Shown here in pieces: positions 22,633 through 29,931 of a stretch of DNA of 64,000 nt. The DNA is from a virus. The notes beneath the pieces are model-generated. The model saw nothing but the letters and a program-made list of their open reading frames with translations. It had not been told where the DNA came from and made no database searches. The stretch covers positions 27,889-91,888 of the IMG/VR virus record IMGVR_UViG_3300021356_000007; one strand, written 5' to 3'. The translations under genes were made by a program, and so were the position numbers. Position 1 is the stretch's first letter. Every line of letters starts with the position of its first letter.

Positions 22633-22868
22633 ATGATGCTGAAAAGGAATTAGTTGAAAGGTTGTTCGCAGAAGTCGAAAGACTGCAAGCAATAGTCGAA
22701 GAAGATAACGAAGTGCTGAGGAATTCGATAGATACTATCGCAGAACTGCGTATTCAGAACAGGCGACTGCGTTCAATTGCAGATGACTTGTATGCTTACA
22801 TTGTAAGTGATGCAGATATTTCACTAAAGGTGATTGAAGAACAGATGGACTGGAGGGAAGAAGAATGA
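22629..22868 (+). CDS. Coiled-coil mini protein
   Basis: 79 residues dominated by heptad-like helices (LFAEVERLQAIVEEDNEVLR, IAELRIQNRRLRSIADDLY). Likely a homo- or hetero-oligomeric coiled coil. ATGA overlaps on both sides. Confidence 0.65.
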   Translation: MNDAEKELVERLFAEVERLQAIVEEDNEVLRNSIDTIAELRIQNRRLRSIADDLYAYIVSDADISLKVIEEQMDWREEE

Positions 22869-23092
22869 TTGACACAGACAAATTGATAAATTGGTTGAGA
22901 GAATATCTGGACTTATTAGAGAAAGAAGTCAAGGGGTTGCGTAGAGATAGGGACTTGTTATGGGATGCTATACGCTTTGCAGGAACAGGCGGTAATCAAG
23001 AAGAAGAAATCGCTTTTTGGCATGAGAAACTTCTCAATATGAATGAAGCCGAATTGAAAAAGGCTCTCAAAGAACACTACGGGGATGATTGA
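22865..23092 (+). CDS. MIDTDK-start coiled-coil protein
   Basis: 75 residues starting MIDTDKLINWLREYL, the first of four genes sharing the same first six residues and the same first 21 bases or so. The body is a charged coiled coil (LLEKEVKGLRRDRDLLW). Ends in GDD. Unknown function. Confidence 0.65.
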   Translation: MIDTDKLINWLREYLDLLEKEVKGLRRDRDLLWDAIRFAGTGGNQEEEIAFWHEKLLNMNEAELKKALKEHYGDD

Positions 23093-23341
23093 ATGATTGA
23101 CACAGACAAATACGAAGGACTCACACATGACGAAGCGTTAGAAGTTTGGAACACAAAAGGCATACCTATGGGTAGGTGCGATTATTGTTTGGGCTTCTTT
23201 CCTATGACACATTTCAATTCATTGAATGCACAAAAGCACATCACTTTTCAAGACGAGATTTGCGTTAAGTGCTTTGAAGAAAAGAAAAGAACAGGCGGTT
23301 ATTCTAAAGAACAATTGAAACTATGGGGTGAAGAAGAATGA
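23093..23341 (+). CDS. MIDTDK-start zinc-ribbon protein
   Basis: 82 residues starting MIDTDKYEGLTHDEALEVWN. It has CDYCLGFF and CVKCFEE, a zinc ribbon. The start codon directly follows the preceding stop, which provides GGGGATGATTGA as binding region. The leader is shared with unrelated bodies, pointing to cassette shuffling. Confidence 0.65.
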   Translation: MIDTDKYEGLTHDEALEVWNTKGIPMGRCDYCLGFFPMTHFNSLNAQKHITFQDEICVKCFEEKKRTGGYSKEQLKLWGEEE

Positions 23342-23619
23342 TTGACACAGACAAATACGAAAGGATGAGACTACTGTTCCTTGACTTCATTGATACTGCT
23401 TCTGATGAAGTAGACGAGGAAGCATGGAAAGACAAACTAACAGCACTCGATGAACTACTCGCAGAAGTCAAGCGACTACAAAAGAAAGTCAGGAAACTCA
23501 ACTGGGTACTAACCGACCTTGATGAAAAGATACGGAACTACGAAAGTCATGTTGAACTCATGAAGGCATTTGAGCAAGGGCTAGAGTTACCTGAGACTTG
23601 GAAGGAGATGGTCGAATGA
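23338..23619 (+). CDS. MIDTDK-start coiled-coil protein
   Basis: 93 residues starting MIDTDKYERMRLLFLDF. The body has heptad-rich helices (LAEVKRLQKKVRKLNWVLTD) similar in style to the 22865 product and the 25069 product. ATGA overlaps on both sides. Confidence 0.65.
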   Translation: MIDTDKYERMRLLFLDFIDTASDEVDEEAWKDKLTALDELLAEVKRLQKKVRKLNWVLTDLDEKIRNYESHVELMKAFEQGLELPETWKEMVE

Positions 23620-23783
23620 CTGAGAAACACTGTGCTTACTGCGAAGAAGTAATTCAAGGGGAAGCAACGATGACTACATACGGAACACCGTATCATCACT
23701 ACTGCGCTGACAAATTGATTGAAATGAAGCATCGAGGCTACGATGGTCTTGACGAAGAAGATATTGCATATTGGGGTGATTAA
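23616..23783 (+). CDS. LIM-like zinc mini protein
   Basis: 55 residues: MTEKHCAYCEEVIQGEATMT and HHYCADKLIEM, giving CxxC and HxxC knuckles like half of a LIM or FYVE-type finger. Ends EEDIAYWGD. ATGA overlap with the previous gene. Confidence 0.6.
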   Translation: MTEKHCAYCEEVIQGEATMTTYGTPYHHYCADKLIEMKHRGYDGLDEEDIAYWGD

Positions 23784-23784
23784 A

Positions 23785-24075
23785 ATGACCGACAAACCCG
23801 AATGGGCTGAATGCACCAAAGAAGAAGATTACCACAGATACATGTCCGACTGGAAGGATGTAATAGTTATGCACTTGATTGGTGGCTACGGTGTTCTTGA
23901 ATGGCAGTATTATCAACACATGGTTAACCATGCAGGATGGTGTCCTGTTTGTTTAAGACCCGATGATGGTGATGGTAGTTCGAAGTATTGGCAAGGCAGA
24001 ACACTGGGTAAAGACGAAGATGGTAACTACGAATGTTTTTACTGCGATGAAAGAGAGGTGAATGAAAATGATTGA
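23785..24075 (+). CDS. Zinc-ribbon early protein
   Basis: 96 residues from ATG 23785, which follows GGGGTGATTAAA. CPVCLRPDDGD and CFYCDERE form a zinc ribbon in the C-terminal half. The N-terminal half is helical and aromatic. Unknown function. Confidence 0.65.
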   Translation: MTDKPEWAECTKEEDYHRYMSDWKDVIVMHLIGGYGVLEWQYYQHMVNHAGWCPVCLRPDDGDGSSKYWQGRTLGKDEDGNYECFYCDEREVNEND

Positions 24076-24430
24076 ATGTAATTTAACAAGAGAAGAATTG
24101 ATTGACGAGTGTTTGAGACTATGGGAAGGGATAGACTATCTAATGCGCTATGCACCGAATACTATTGGAGTCAATGTCAAATACGGATGGAGAGTATCGG
24201 AATGCTTACAGCGTGATAAGTTTGTGGAAGAAGGCGGTGAAGATATTCTTTACGGTGATGTATACGAGCAAAAACACACTAGCGACTTTGCGCCTGAATC
24301 TATGCAAGAAAGATATGCAACACTTCCCCCAAGAGATTTCTTTTGGAAAAGATTAGAGAAAGCGATAGACGAAAGCGCAAGGCTAGGAAAGAAACGATGG
24401 GAAAAAGCAAGAAAGGAGATAGAAGAATGA
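24068..24430 (+). CDS. Small early protein
   Basis: 120 residues from ATG 24068; GAGGTGAATGAAA in front favours this over the ATG at 24062. Helical, with a basic C-terminal helix ARLGKKRWEKARKEIEE. No known family. Confidence 0.6.
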   Translation: MIECNLTREELIDECLRLWEGIDYLMRYAPNTIGVNVKYGWRVSECLQRDKFVEEGGEDILYGDVYEQKHTSDFAPESMQERYATLPPRDFFWKRLEKAIDESARLGKKRWEKARKEIEE

Positions 24431-24666
24431 TTGACGATAGCAAATTCACATACGAAAAGGACTGGACTGAAATCTTTCAATTGCTAGAGTTCGCTGAGGC
24501 TGAAAGAGCGAAGCACAAGAGATTAATTCATGACAAGGACACTACGATGAAAGACAGAGCCAAACACATGAGAGATTACAAGGGGTTGCAGGGTGTCTGC
24601 TATTCACTTAGATGGGTGATGGGCGACCCACAAATCAGCCTAAACAAAGTACTAGGGAGAGAATGA
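24427..24666 (+). CDS. Helical mini protein
   Basis: 79 residues starting MIDDSKFTYEKDWTEIFQLL, all helical with KHKRLIHDKDTTMKDRAKHM in the middle. The start is a loose variant of the MIDTDK start. ATGA overlap, function unknown. Confidence 0.6.
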   Translation: MIDDSKFTYEKDWTEIFQLLEFAEAERAKHKRLIHDKDTTMKDRAKHMRDYKGLQGVCYSLRWVMGDPQISLNKVLGRE

Positions 24667-24668
24667 AA

Positions 24669-25064
24669 ATGGAAAAAGAGAGTATGTATTTCATATTTGC
24701 AGATGGAAAAGACCACATAATAGCAGAAGGCGAGGAAGAAGAACACTATGTCACTATGACATGGCATCTTCCTTATTCCGAGATTAGGGATTATGTGAAT
24801 GAATGGACTGATAGTTTGAGGGAAGACCAAGAATGGAGGCGTAGCCCTTATGAGATTGCCCACAAATTCGCATACGGCAAGTGGGAAGATGAACCCTACG
24901 GTATGAATTGGGCTGAATGCGTAAAGGATGCAATAATTAGTCGTCTTAGAACATCCGATGGTTACTCAACAAGTGTTACCTATGATTTGAACGAACCAAT
25001 GACAAAAGCGGAGATAAGGTCATTCCTCACAGGAATTGATGAAAGGTATCTAACTAGGAGATGA
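24669..25064 (+). CDS. Small acidic early protein
   Basis: 131 residues from the second ATG of GGGAGAGAATGAAAATG. Mostly acidic with aromatic residues (WHLPYSEIRDYVNEWTDS), ending basic ERYLTRR. No motif recognised. Confidence 0.6.
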   Translation: MEKESMYFIFADGKDHIIAEGEEEEHYVTMTWHLPYSEIRDYVNEWTDSLREDQEWRRSPYEIAHKFAYGKWEDEPYGMNWAECVKDAIISRLRTSDGYSTSVTYDLNEPMTKAEIRSFLTGIDERYLTRR

Positions 25065-25068
25065 AAGA

Positions 25069-25368
25069 ATGATTGACACAGATAAATACGAAGGACACTT
25101 GATAGACAAAGCAGTAGAGGACAACTCACAAGTTTGGGTTTGGAAGAATTGGATGCTCAAGAATGCTGAAACGATTGAACAACACAGGGCTACCTCCGCA
25201 CTACTGAATGACGCACCACTTCTCTTAGAAGAAGTCAAGCGGTTGTGTAAAGGTATTTGTGGCATTTTATCGGACTATGACATTACTGAACTTATCCGTG
25301 ATGTTCCCGAAGAGGAATGGAACTTTGAGCAACGAGCATTAGTGCGAATGAAGGAGTTGATTGAATGA
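25069..25368 (+). CDS. MIDTDK-start helical protein
   Basis: 99 residues starting MIDTDKYEGHLIDKAVEDNS, fourth member of the shared-leader group. It is helical with LLLEEVKRLCKGICGILSDY. Last gene before the promoter at 25381. Preceded by AGGAGATGAAAGA. Confidence 0.65.
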   Translation: MIDTDKYEGHLIDKAVEDNSQVWVWKNWMLKNAETIEQHRATSALLNDAPLLLEEVKRLCKGICGILSDYDITELIRDVPEEEWNFEQRALVRMKELIE

Positions 25369-25380
25369 CTGACAAATCCA

Positions 25381-25405
25381 AACTGGTTATAAAGAAACAA
25401 TAAAG
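25381..25405 (+). promoter_or_regulatory. Conserved early promoter copy
   Basis: AACTGGTTATAAAGAAACAA followed by TAAAG, identical to the other full copies; the element begins 12 bp after the preceding stop codon. It serves the operon that leads to the SNF2 helicase. Confidence 0.85.
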
Positions 25406-25421
25406 ATAATGAGGGAGACAA

Positions 25422-25811
25422 ATGACAACGACAAAGAATACACTTAGAAAAGAACTCCGTAAGATACAGGAGAAGATGGAACTACTATCGGATTTCGAGA
25501 GTTACAATTTCGAACACAAGACTTGCGAAAACAACGAACATGAATGGGCAAACCCTGAAGTCATATCGCACGAGGCAGGTTGTATCAAAACAAGTGATAC
25601 TTGCAGACTTTGTGGCGTGACGACCATCAGGATATACAACCTAGACAAAGTCGTATACGAAGATGACTACGAGGAATTCAGAGACGAATCCCTCGACCAA
25701 GAAACCACAGAAACAGATGACAAACCTACACTTCCACTGGAGAAAACCAGCCAAAGCGATGGCACATACAAAGTGGATGTTGCTAGTATTTTAGGGAGAG
25801 ATGAAGAATGA
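25422..25811 (+). CDS. Zinc-binding acidic early protein
   Basis: 129 residues. A basic helical start (TLRKELRKIQEKMELLSDF) is followed by CENNEHEW ... HEAGC and CRLCGVTT, a possible zinc ribbon, then a very acidic tail (DDYEEFRDESLDQETTETDD). First gene of its operon with GAGGGAGACAA in front. Unknown function. Confidence 0.65.
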   Translation: MTTTKNTLRKELRKIQEKMELLSDFESYNFEHKTCENNEHEWANPEVISHEAGCIKTSDTCRLCGVTTIRIYNLDKVVYEDDYEEFRDESLDQETTETDDKPTLPLEKTSQSDGTYKVDVASILGRDEE

Positions 25812-26008
25812 ATGAGAAGGAACAAGAGTTACGGGAAATAGAGGAACTGGCTAAGTTGGCTGATGAAGTAGAAGGAATGGTAAGCCATCTCCTAGAAGAG
25901 ATGAGACATCATGACTTCCAAGAGCCACACGGCTGGCTGTCACAGATAGTCCACGAACTGAGGACAGAGATTGAACAGAAGCACAAAGAACTGGAGGCGA
26001 AAGAATGA
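25808..26008 (+). CDS. Helical mini protein
   Basis: 66 residues, likely coiled coil (ELREIEELAKLADEVEGMVS). Its last 24 bases, encoding KELEAKE and the overlap with the next start, are repeated at the end of the next gene with one difference over 31 bp. Confidence 0.6.
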   Translation: MNEKEQELREIEELAKLADEVEGMVSHLLEEMRHHDFQEPHGWLSQIVHELRTEIEQKHKELEAKE

Positions 26009-26192
26009 GACAACTAGCAAGAGGGGCGGCAAGCATCCGTATGGAACTCACAGATGGACAACTATTAGTATTCCACGGTGATGACGGTATCAAGTTACAT
26101 CAAAGACCAATCTACGAAGGAGAGTGGGATGAACTTTGGAACTGGATAAGAACTACACCGGAAGAACTGGAGGCGAAAGAATGAGGCAACTA
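25986..26192 (+). repeat. Duplicated 31-bp gene junction
   Basis: AAGAACTGGAGGCGAAAGAA followed by TGAG-x-CAACTA occurs at 25986-26016 and 26162-26192 with a single difference. It spans the end of one gene and the start of the next, bounding the 26005-26184 mini gene exactly. Confidence 0.7.
26005..26184 (+). CDS. 59-residue protein between duplicated junctions
   Basis: From ATG 26005, MRQLARGAASIRMELTDGQL to PEELEAKE. Beta-rich. It is exactly bounded by two copies of the AAGAACTGGAGGCGAAAGAA-type junction, so it could have been inserted or duplicated as a cassette. Next gene also starts MRQL. Confidence 0.55.
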   Translation: MRQLARGAASIRMELTDGQLLVFHGDDGIKLHQRPIYEGEWDELWNWIRTTPEELEAKE

Positions 26193-26597
26193 ATTAGCAT
26201 AGACGAAATACAAAGACTCGGATTGACAAAGGAGATGATACCGCCACAGAAAGGGTATCAACTGGATGCAATGTATGCCTTTGACTTGAGCGAAACTCAG
26301 CGAAACGGCAAGAGAGATGAACTGCTTGAGGATGGCTATACTGAGGAACAGATAGTATGGGAAGTAGTCGAAGGTAACACACTCCTTTGGCTACCTATTG
26401 ACCCTGACAGAAAATACAGGAACATCAGACTCACTTTCACGAACGACTCATACTCATCCTGCGCCCTGCCGTGGGAGACAGATACGACACTCTACGATAT
26501 TGCTTACTGGAATGAAAGTGAGGAAGACATCAGTTACCTCATCGGACAACTGGAAGAGGCTTGTGCAGAAATAGTGAAGAAATGGAATGGTGAATAA
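26181..26597 (+). CDS. Small acidic early protein
   Basis: 138 residues starting MRQLISIDEIQRLGLTKEMI, acidic C-terminus (EACAEIVKKWNGE). The N-terminal sequence looks like a short helix-turn-helix or loop but is not a clear match to any family. ATGA overlap start. Confidence 0.65.
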   Translation: MRQLISIDEIQRLGLTKEMIPPQKGYQLDAMYAFDLSETQRNGKRDELLEDGYTEEQIVWEVVEGNTLLWLPIDPDRKYRNIRLTFTNDSYSSCALPWETDTTLYDIAYWNESEEDISYLIGQLEEACAEIVKKWNGE

Positions 26598-26599
26598 GA

Positions 26600-26767
26600 A
26601 TGAAGGTGAAACAAAGAAATTGGCTAGAAATAGTGATGAAGGTATTCGAAGCACAGAGAGAGATGTACCACCAAATTGATGAGTCTCGTGGGTTAGACCT
26701 ATCCGATTTGAGCGAGCAAGAGAAAATGGAATGGATAGCAGATTTAATAGAGTGTGAACAAAGATGA
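26600..26767 (+). CDS. 55-residue helical protein
   Basis: From ATG 26600, MKVKQRNWLEIVMKVFEAQR to LIECEQR. All helical, amphipathic. Overlaps the next start by 4 bp. Function unknown. Confidence 0.55.
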   Translation: MKVKQRNWLEIVMKVFEAQREMYHQIDESRGLDLSDLSEQEKMEWIADLIECEQR

Positions 26768-26937
26768 CTACACTACCAAAAGATATGATTGGGATAAAAA
26801 TGGAACCCATTTGGGAAAATGAATACTATGAAATTAACTTTGAAGATTTTTCGGATGAAGAATTGATAGATTTGAGAAATTGGATAAATAAATATCTATC
26901 ATTTAGATTAATAATAGAAGTAATAGGAGATGAATGA
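26764..26937 (+). CDS. 57-residue AT-rich gene product
   Basis: From ATG 26764, MTTLPKDMIGIKMEPIWENE to IIEVIGDE. Its base composition is clearly more AT-rich than neighbouring genes, which may mean recent acquisition. Acidic and aromatic. No family seen. Confidence 0.5.
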   Translation: MTTLPKDMIGIKMEPIWENEYYEINFEDFSDEELIDLRNWINKYLSFRLIIEVIGDE

Positions 26938-27111
26938 ATGAGCGAAACAGAACAGACAGTAAATGAGATAAGAGAACATCTCGAAGATGCAGTACATCTA
27001 GCCCACTCTCTGATGATGGCTCTTGAAATGAAAGATAGTGACTACAGTTACTTCAACAACACAGTCGCAGCACTAGAGATGATGCTATCAAGAACAGTAC
27101 TAGGTGAATAG
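26938..27111 (+). CDS. 57-residue helical protein
   Basis: From ATG 26938, MSETEQTVNEIREHLEDAVH to LSRTVLGE. All-helical, immediately after the preceding stop. It ends two bases before the helicase gene and may be coupled to it. Function unknown. Confidence 0.55.
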   Translation: MSETEQTVNEIREHLEDAVHLAHSLMMALEMKDSDYSYFNNTVAALEMMLSRTVLGE

Positions 27112-27113
27112 AT

Positions 27114-28781
27114 ATGGAGATAGTAACCACAGTAGTCTACAAGAATGACTACGGTGACGAGAGGCTGGGTCTCAAGTACAATTACAACCCTGACACAAAT
27201 GAAATGCTCAAAGCCAATCTTAGATTTCCTAAGTTCGCTTGGGACAAAGACAGAAAGATGTGGAATGTTGAGAACAACAAATCAGTAATCAAACAACTGT
27301 GTGACACACTCGATGCGATTGGTCGCTATGATACATCGGCAATCAGAGACTACGCAGAGGTGTACTCCACTGATGCACCCAGCAGAAGTGACTGCTGGAC
27401 TAAAGTGAAGCGCACCCGTATGTATCTGAACTGGCCTTGGATTAACGACCCTGACTTGAGAGATGATGTCAGACTCGCAGTGAAGAGTATCAGTGGTAGC
27501 CGGTGGCACAATGCGGAGAAAAGTTGGTCTATACCTACGCCACAGGCTACCACCCTACACGGACTGCTAGAGGACTTGTACCCACCACTGGCTGAAGCAA
27601 TCATCAGCAACGAGGACATCAAGGAAGCAGTAGTCAAGAGCATTGAGCGTGTCAAGATAAGCGGTGCTAAGCAACTAGACGAAGCAACACAACTTGACAT
27701 TGACAGCAGACTGGCTGGTAAATTCCCTGAAGGTCTTGACCTCTACCCGTTCCAAAAGGTAGCGGTGGCTTTCGCAGAGATGGCTGGCGGTAGGTGTTTG
27801 ATTGGTGACGAGATGGGCATTGGTAAAACAATCAGTGCTATCGGTTACTCAGCCTTGCACCCTGAAGCGAGACCAGCGATTGTTCTTTGTCCTTCGAATG
27901 TAAAGTTCAACTGGAAGAAGGAACTGAACAAGTGGTTACCTACTGAATCAGTGCATGTAGTGCAACCTGACAACGAACTGAAGGTTCAGTACTTCAAGGA
28001 CATCGCTGAATCTCTAGGAGGTACAGGAGAACAAATCAGAACTGGCAACAATGCCAAGAAGTACATCAAGTCAAAGGGTTTCAATCCTATGACATACATA
28101 CCCAAGTGTGATTTCGTAGTTGTCAACTACGATGTGATTGAGAAGTTCAAGGACTCACTCATCGACATATCACCGAAACTAATCATACTCGATGAGAGCC
28201 ACTACATCAAGAACAGTGGCTCTAATAACAAACCTGTTCAGAGGACTGTGGCTACGCTAGAAGTGTGTAGTTACATTGAGAAGGTAATCGCACTATCAGG
28301 TACAGCGATTGCAAGTAGACCGAAGGAGTTCTTCAACACATTGAACCTACTCAACCCTGCTCTGTTCAGGAGTGAATGGGATTTCAAGCAGAGGTACTGT
28401 GACCCTTTCCATAACGGAATCGGATGGGACTTCAATGGCGCATCCAATACCAAAGAACTGAATGAGAGAACAAGAGACCTGTGTATCAGGAGACTCAAGA
28501 GCGAAGTACTACCTGAACTCCCACCAAAGACTAGAACATTCTTACCGATTGTACTGGACAAGGCTACTAGAAGCCCTTACGACTCAGCACAAGATGAGTG
28601 GGACAAGAAGATTGACAGTTATTATCTCAACGGTCAACCCCTACCAGCAGGTACGATGCTGAACATGATTAACGACTTGCGTCACATGTGCGGTCACATC
28701 AAAGTCAATTACGCAGTTGGTTGGATTAACCAGTACCGTGAACAAACAGGTAAGCCGATTGTAGTATTCACGCATCACTGA
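27114..28781 (+). CDS. SNF2-family helicase, N-terminal part (SMARCAL1/HARP-like)
   Basis: 555 residues. An N-terminal region resembling HARP-type DNA-binding blocks (RFPKFAWDKDRKMWNVEN and SGSRWHNAEKSWSIPTP) is followed by a SNF2 ATPase domain: YPFQKVAVAFAEMAGGRCLI, Walker A GDEMGIGKT, VLCPSNVKFNWKKEL, Walker B DESH, and SGTAIASRP. The frame ends at TGA 28779-28781 right after IVVFTHH, where SMARCAL1-like enzymes continue HHxxVL into the second RecA lobe. That lobe is encoded downstream in the same frame. Such enzymes anneal or remodel stalled forks. As written, this half lacks motifs IV-VI and would not be active alone. Confidence 0.85.
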   Translation: MEIVTTVVYKNDYGDERLGLKYNYNPDTNEMLKANLRFPKFAWDKDRKMWNVENNKSVIKQLCDTLDAIGRYDTSAIRDYAEVYSTDAPSRSDCWTKVKRTRMYLNWPWINDPDLRDDVRLAVKSISGSRWHNAEKSWSIPTPQATTLHGLLEDLYPPLAEAIISNEDIKEAVVKSIERVKISGAKQLDEATQLDIDSRLAGKFPEGLDLYPFQKVAVAFAEMAGGRCLIGDEMGIGKTISAIGYSALHPEARPAIVLCPSNVKFNWKKELNKWLPTESVHVVQPDNELKVQYFKDIAESLGGTGEQIRTGNNAKKYIKSKGFNPMTYIPKCDFVVVNYDVIEKFKDSLIDISPKLIILDESHYIKNSGSNNKPVQRTVATLEVCSYIEKVIALSGTAIASRPKEFFNTLNLLNPALFRSEWDFKQRYCDPFHNGIGWDFNGASNTKELNERTRDLCIRRLKSEVLPELPPKTRTFLPIVLDKATRSPYDSAQDEWDKKIDSYYLNGQPLPAGTMLNMINDLRHMCGHIKVNYAVGWINQYREQTGKPIVVFTHH

Positions 28782-28793
28782 GATGTTCTCAGT
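28777..28793 (+). other. Hairpin spanning the in-frame TGA of the helicase
   Basis: ACTGAGA (28777-28783) and TCTCAGT (28787-28793) form a perfect 7-bp stem over TGT, with the TGA stop codon (28779-28781) inside the left arm. It could be chance, since the arms encode conserved protein, or a recoding or readthrough element. Confidence 0.4.
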
Positions 28794-28796
28794 CGT

Positions 28797-29219
28797 TTGG
28801 CTGAGAAGATGAGCAATGTCAAAACCATCACAGGTGACACACCTTCGCACACTAGACAGGAGATAGTCGATGACTTCCAAGCAGGCAACATCGGTGTACT
28901 CATCTGTAACACAGTCGCAGCGAAGGAAGGTATCACACTCACTAGAGCAGACACAGTTCTGTTCCTAGAGCGTGAATGGACTCCTACTGACGAAGAACAA
29001 GCAGAGGACAGAGTGTATCGTATTGGGCAAGAGAGCCAGCATGTACACGCTGTCTATCTGTCATGCGAAGGGACAATTGATGAACACTTTGACAGAGTCA
29101 TTGAGTCTAAGAGAGCAGTAGTCAAAGCAGTGCTGGATGGCGGAGATGTAGAACAGCGAAAGGGATTGGTCGCCCAACTTGTCAAGCGACTACAACAAGA
29201 GAGAGGTTGGAAGATATGA
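28797..29219 (+). CDS. SNF2-family helicase, C-terminal lobe, same frame after TGA
   Basis: The frame continues without a shift from the TGA: DVLSRLAEKMSNVKTITGDT, ICNTVAAKEGITLTRADTVL, ERE-WTPTDEEQAEDRVYRIGQ (motif VI with the arginine finger), then a charged C-terminus. Possible independent starts are TTG 28797 or ATG 28809, neither with a strong ribosome binding site. The two halves together have every SNF2 motif, so either the gene carries one nonsense change, is read through, or works as two polypeptides. The next gene overlaps its stop. Confidence 0.75.
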   Translation: MAEKMSNVKTITGDTPSHTRQEIVDDFQAGNIGVLICNTVAAKEGITLTRADTVLFLEREWTPTDEEQAEDRVYRIGQESQHVHAVYLSCEGTIDEHFDRVIESKRAVVKAVLDGGDVEQRKGLVAQLVKRLQQERGWKI

Positions 29220-29413
29220 GAGAGAATTGGAATGGTAGAACACAAGAGATACACAAGGACATGATTATGTACATCATGGACTGTTATACCCACAGAAGAG
29301 AAGACAGAGAACACTTCATGGATATGAGAGACATCAGTAAAGAACTAGAAGAATCCCTGTGGTGGGAATTGGCTCATCTTGTCGCAAAGAAGTTTAACAT
29401 AAAGGGTGACTGA
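29216..29413 (+). CDS. Small early protein
   Basis: 65 residues from ATG 29216 (overlaps the helicase stop), MRENWNGRTQEIHKDMIMYI onward, helical. No known motif. Confidence 0.55.
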   Translation: MRENWNGRTQEIHKDMIMYIMDCYTHRREDREHFMDMRDISKELEESLWWELAHLVAKKFNIKGD

Positions 29414-29414
29414 A

Positions 29415-29600
29415 ATGAAGAGAATAACGAAACACACTAAGCAATTAGTATGGCACATATTGAGTGAAGGGATGGATAGAGAATGCCCGTCTTTACTAGA
29501 GATAGCAAACCATGAATGGGAATGCGAGACAAACAGACCATACACCATGGAAGATTACTGGGATGCTTACTATTGGATTCTCAAGAAGGTAGGTAATTGA
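29415..29600 (+). CDS. Small early protein
   Basis: 61 residues from ATG 29415 with GGGTGACTGAA in front. Basic start (MKRITKHTKQLVWHILSEGM), acidic and aromatic end (DYWDAYYWILKKV). Unknown function. Confidence 0.55.
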   Translation: MKRITKHTKQLVWHILSEGMDRECPSLLEIANHEWECETNRPYTMEDYWDAYYWILKKVGN

Positions 29601-29601
29601 C

Positions 29602-29931
29602 ATGGGTATCGGAGTAGAATATATTCAAGACCACAACCAAGAATACTGGTACGACAATCTCTTAGGAATGCTCAAGATGGTAGACCAAATTATCAGAATC
29701 TACGGTGATGACGAAGAGACATTCAGAGAGCGTATCAGTGACTACATGTGGGAATTAGTCGTCAGGAATCTTGACGCTGATACCAAAGCAAGACATGACG
29801 GCGAGTTCGAGAGGTGCGGTACATTCCCTAAGTTCAAGGGCGAGCCGGGCATCAGTCATCTGATTGCTGAGGCTTACCCTAGAGAGAATCCACTCAAGCC
29901 TCAAGACCTAGAAGACCAAGAATCCGATTGA
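29602..29931 (+). CDS. Last gene of the early block
   Basis: 109 residues, MGIGVEYIQDHNQEYWYDNL onward, acidic. It converges on the 29894-30694 minus-strand gene and overlaps it by 38 bp, so the two transcripts are antisense at their ends. No family recognised. Confidence 0.6.
   Translation: MGIGVEYIQDHNQEYWYDNLLGMLKMVDQIIRIYGDDEETFRERISDYMWELVVRNLDADTKARHDGEFERCGTFPKFKGEPGISHLIAEAYPRENPLKPQDLEDQESD

Larger units (their letters stand above)
22865..25092 (+). repeat. Shared MIDTDK gene-start repeat, four copies
   Basis: ATGATTGACACAGACAAATA or a one-base variant opens the genes at 22865, 23093, 23338 and 25069, often together with GAAGAAGA just upstream and ACGAAGG after. Bodies downstream are coiled coil or zinc ribbon and differ. 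The identity at DNA level suggests recent recombination at gene starts. Confidence 0.7.

Noticed and set aside
27114-29219. Alternative genetic code with TGA as a sense codon
   Set aside because: TGA is used as a normal stop by most genes in the window, often in ATGA and GTGA overlaps.
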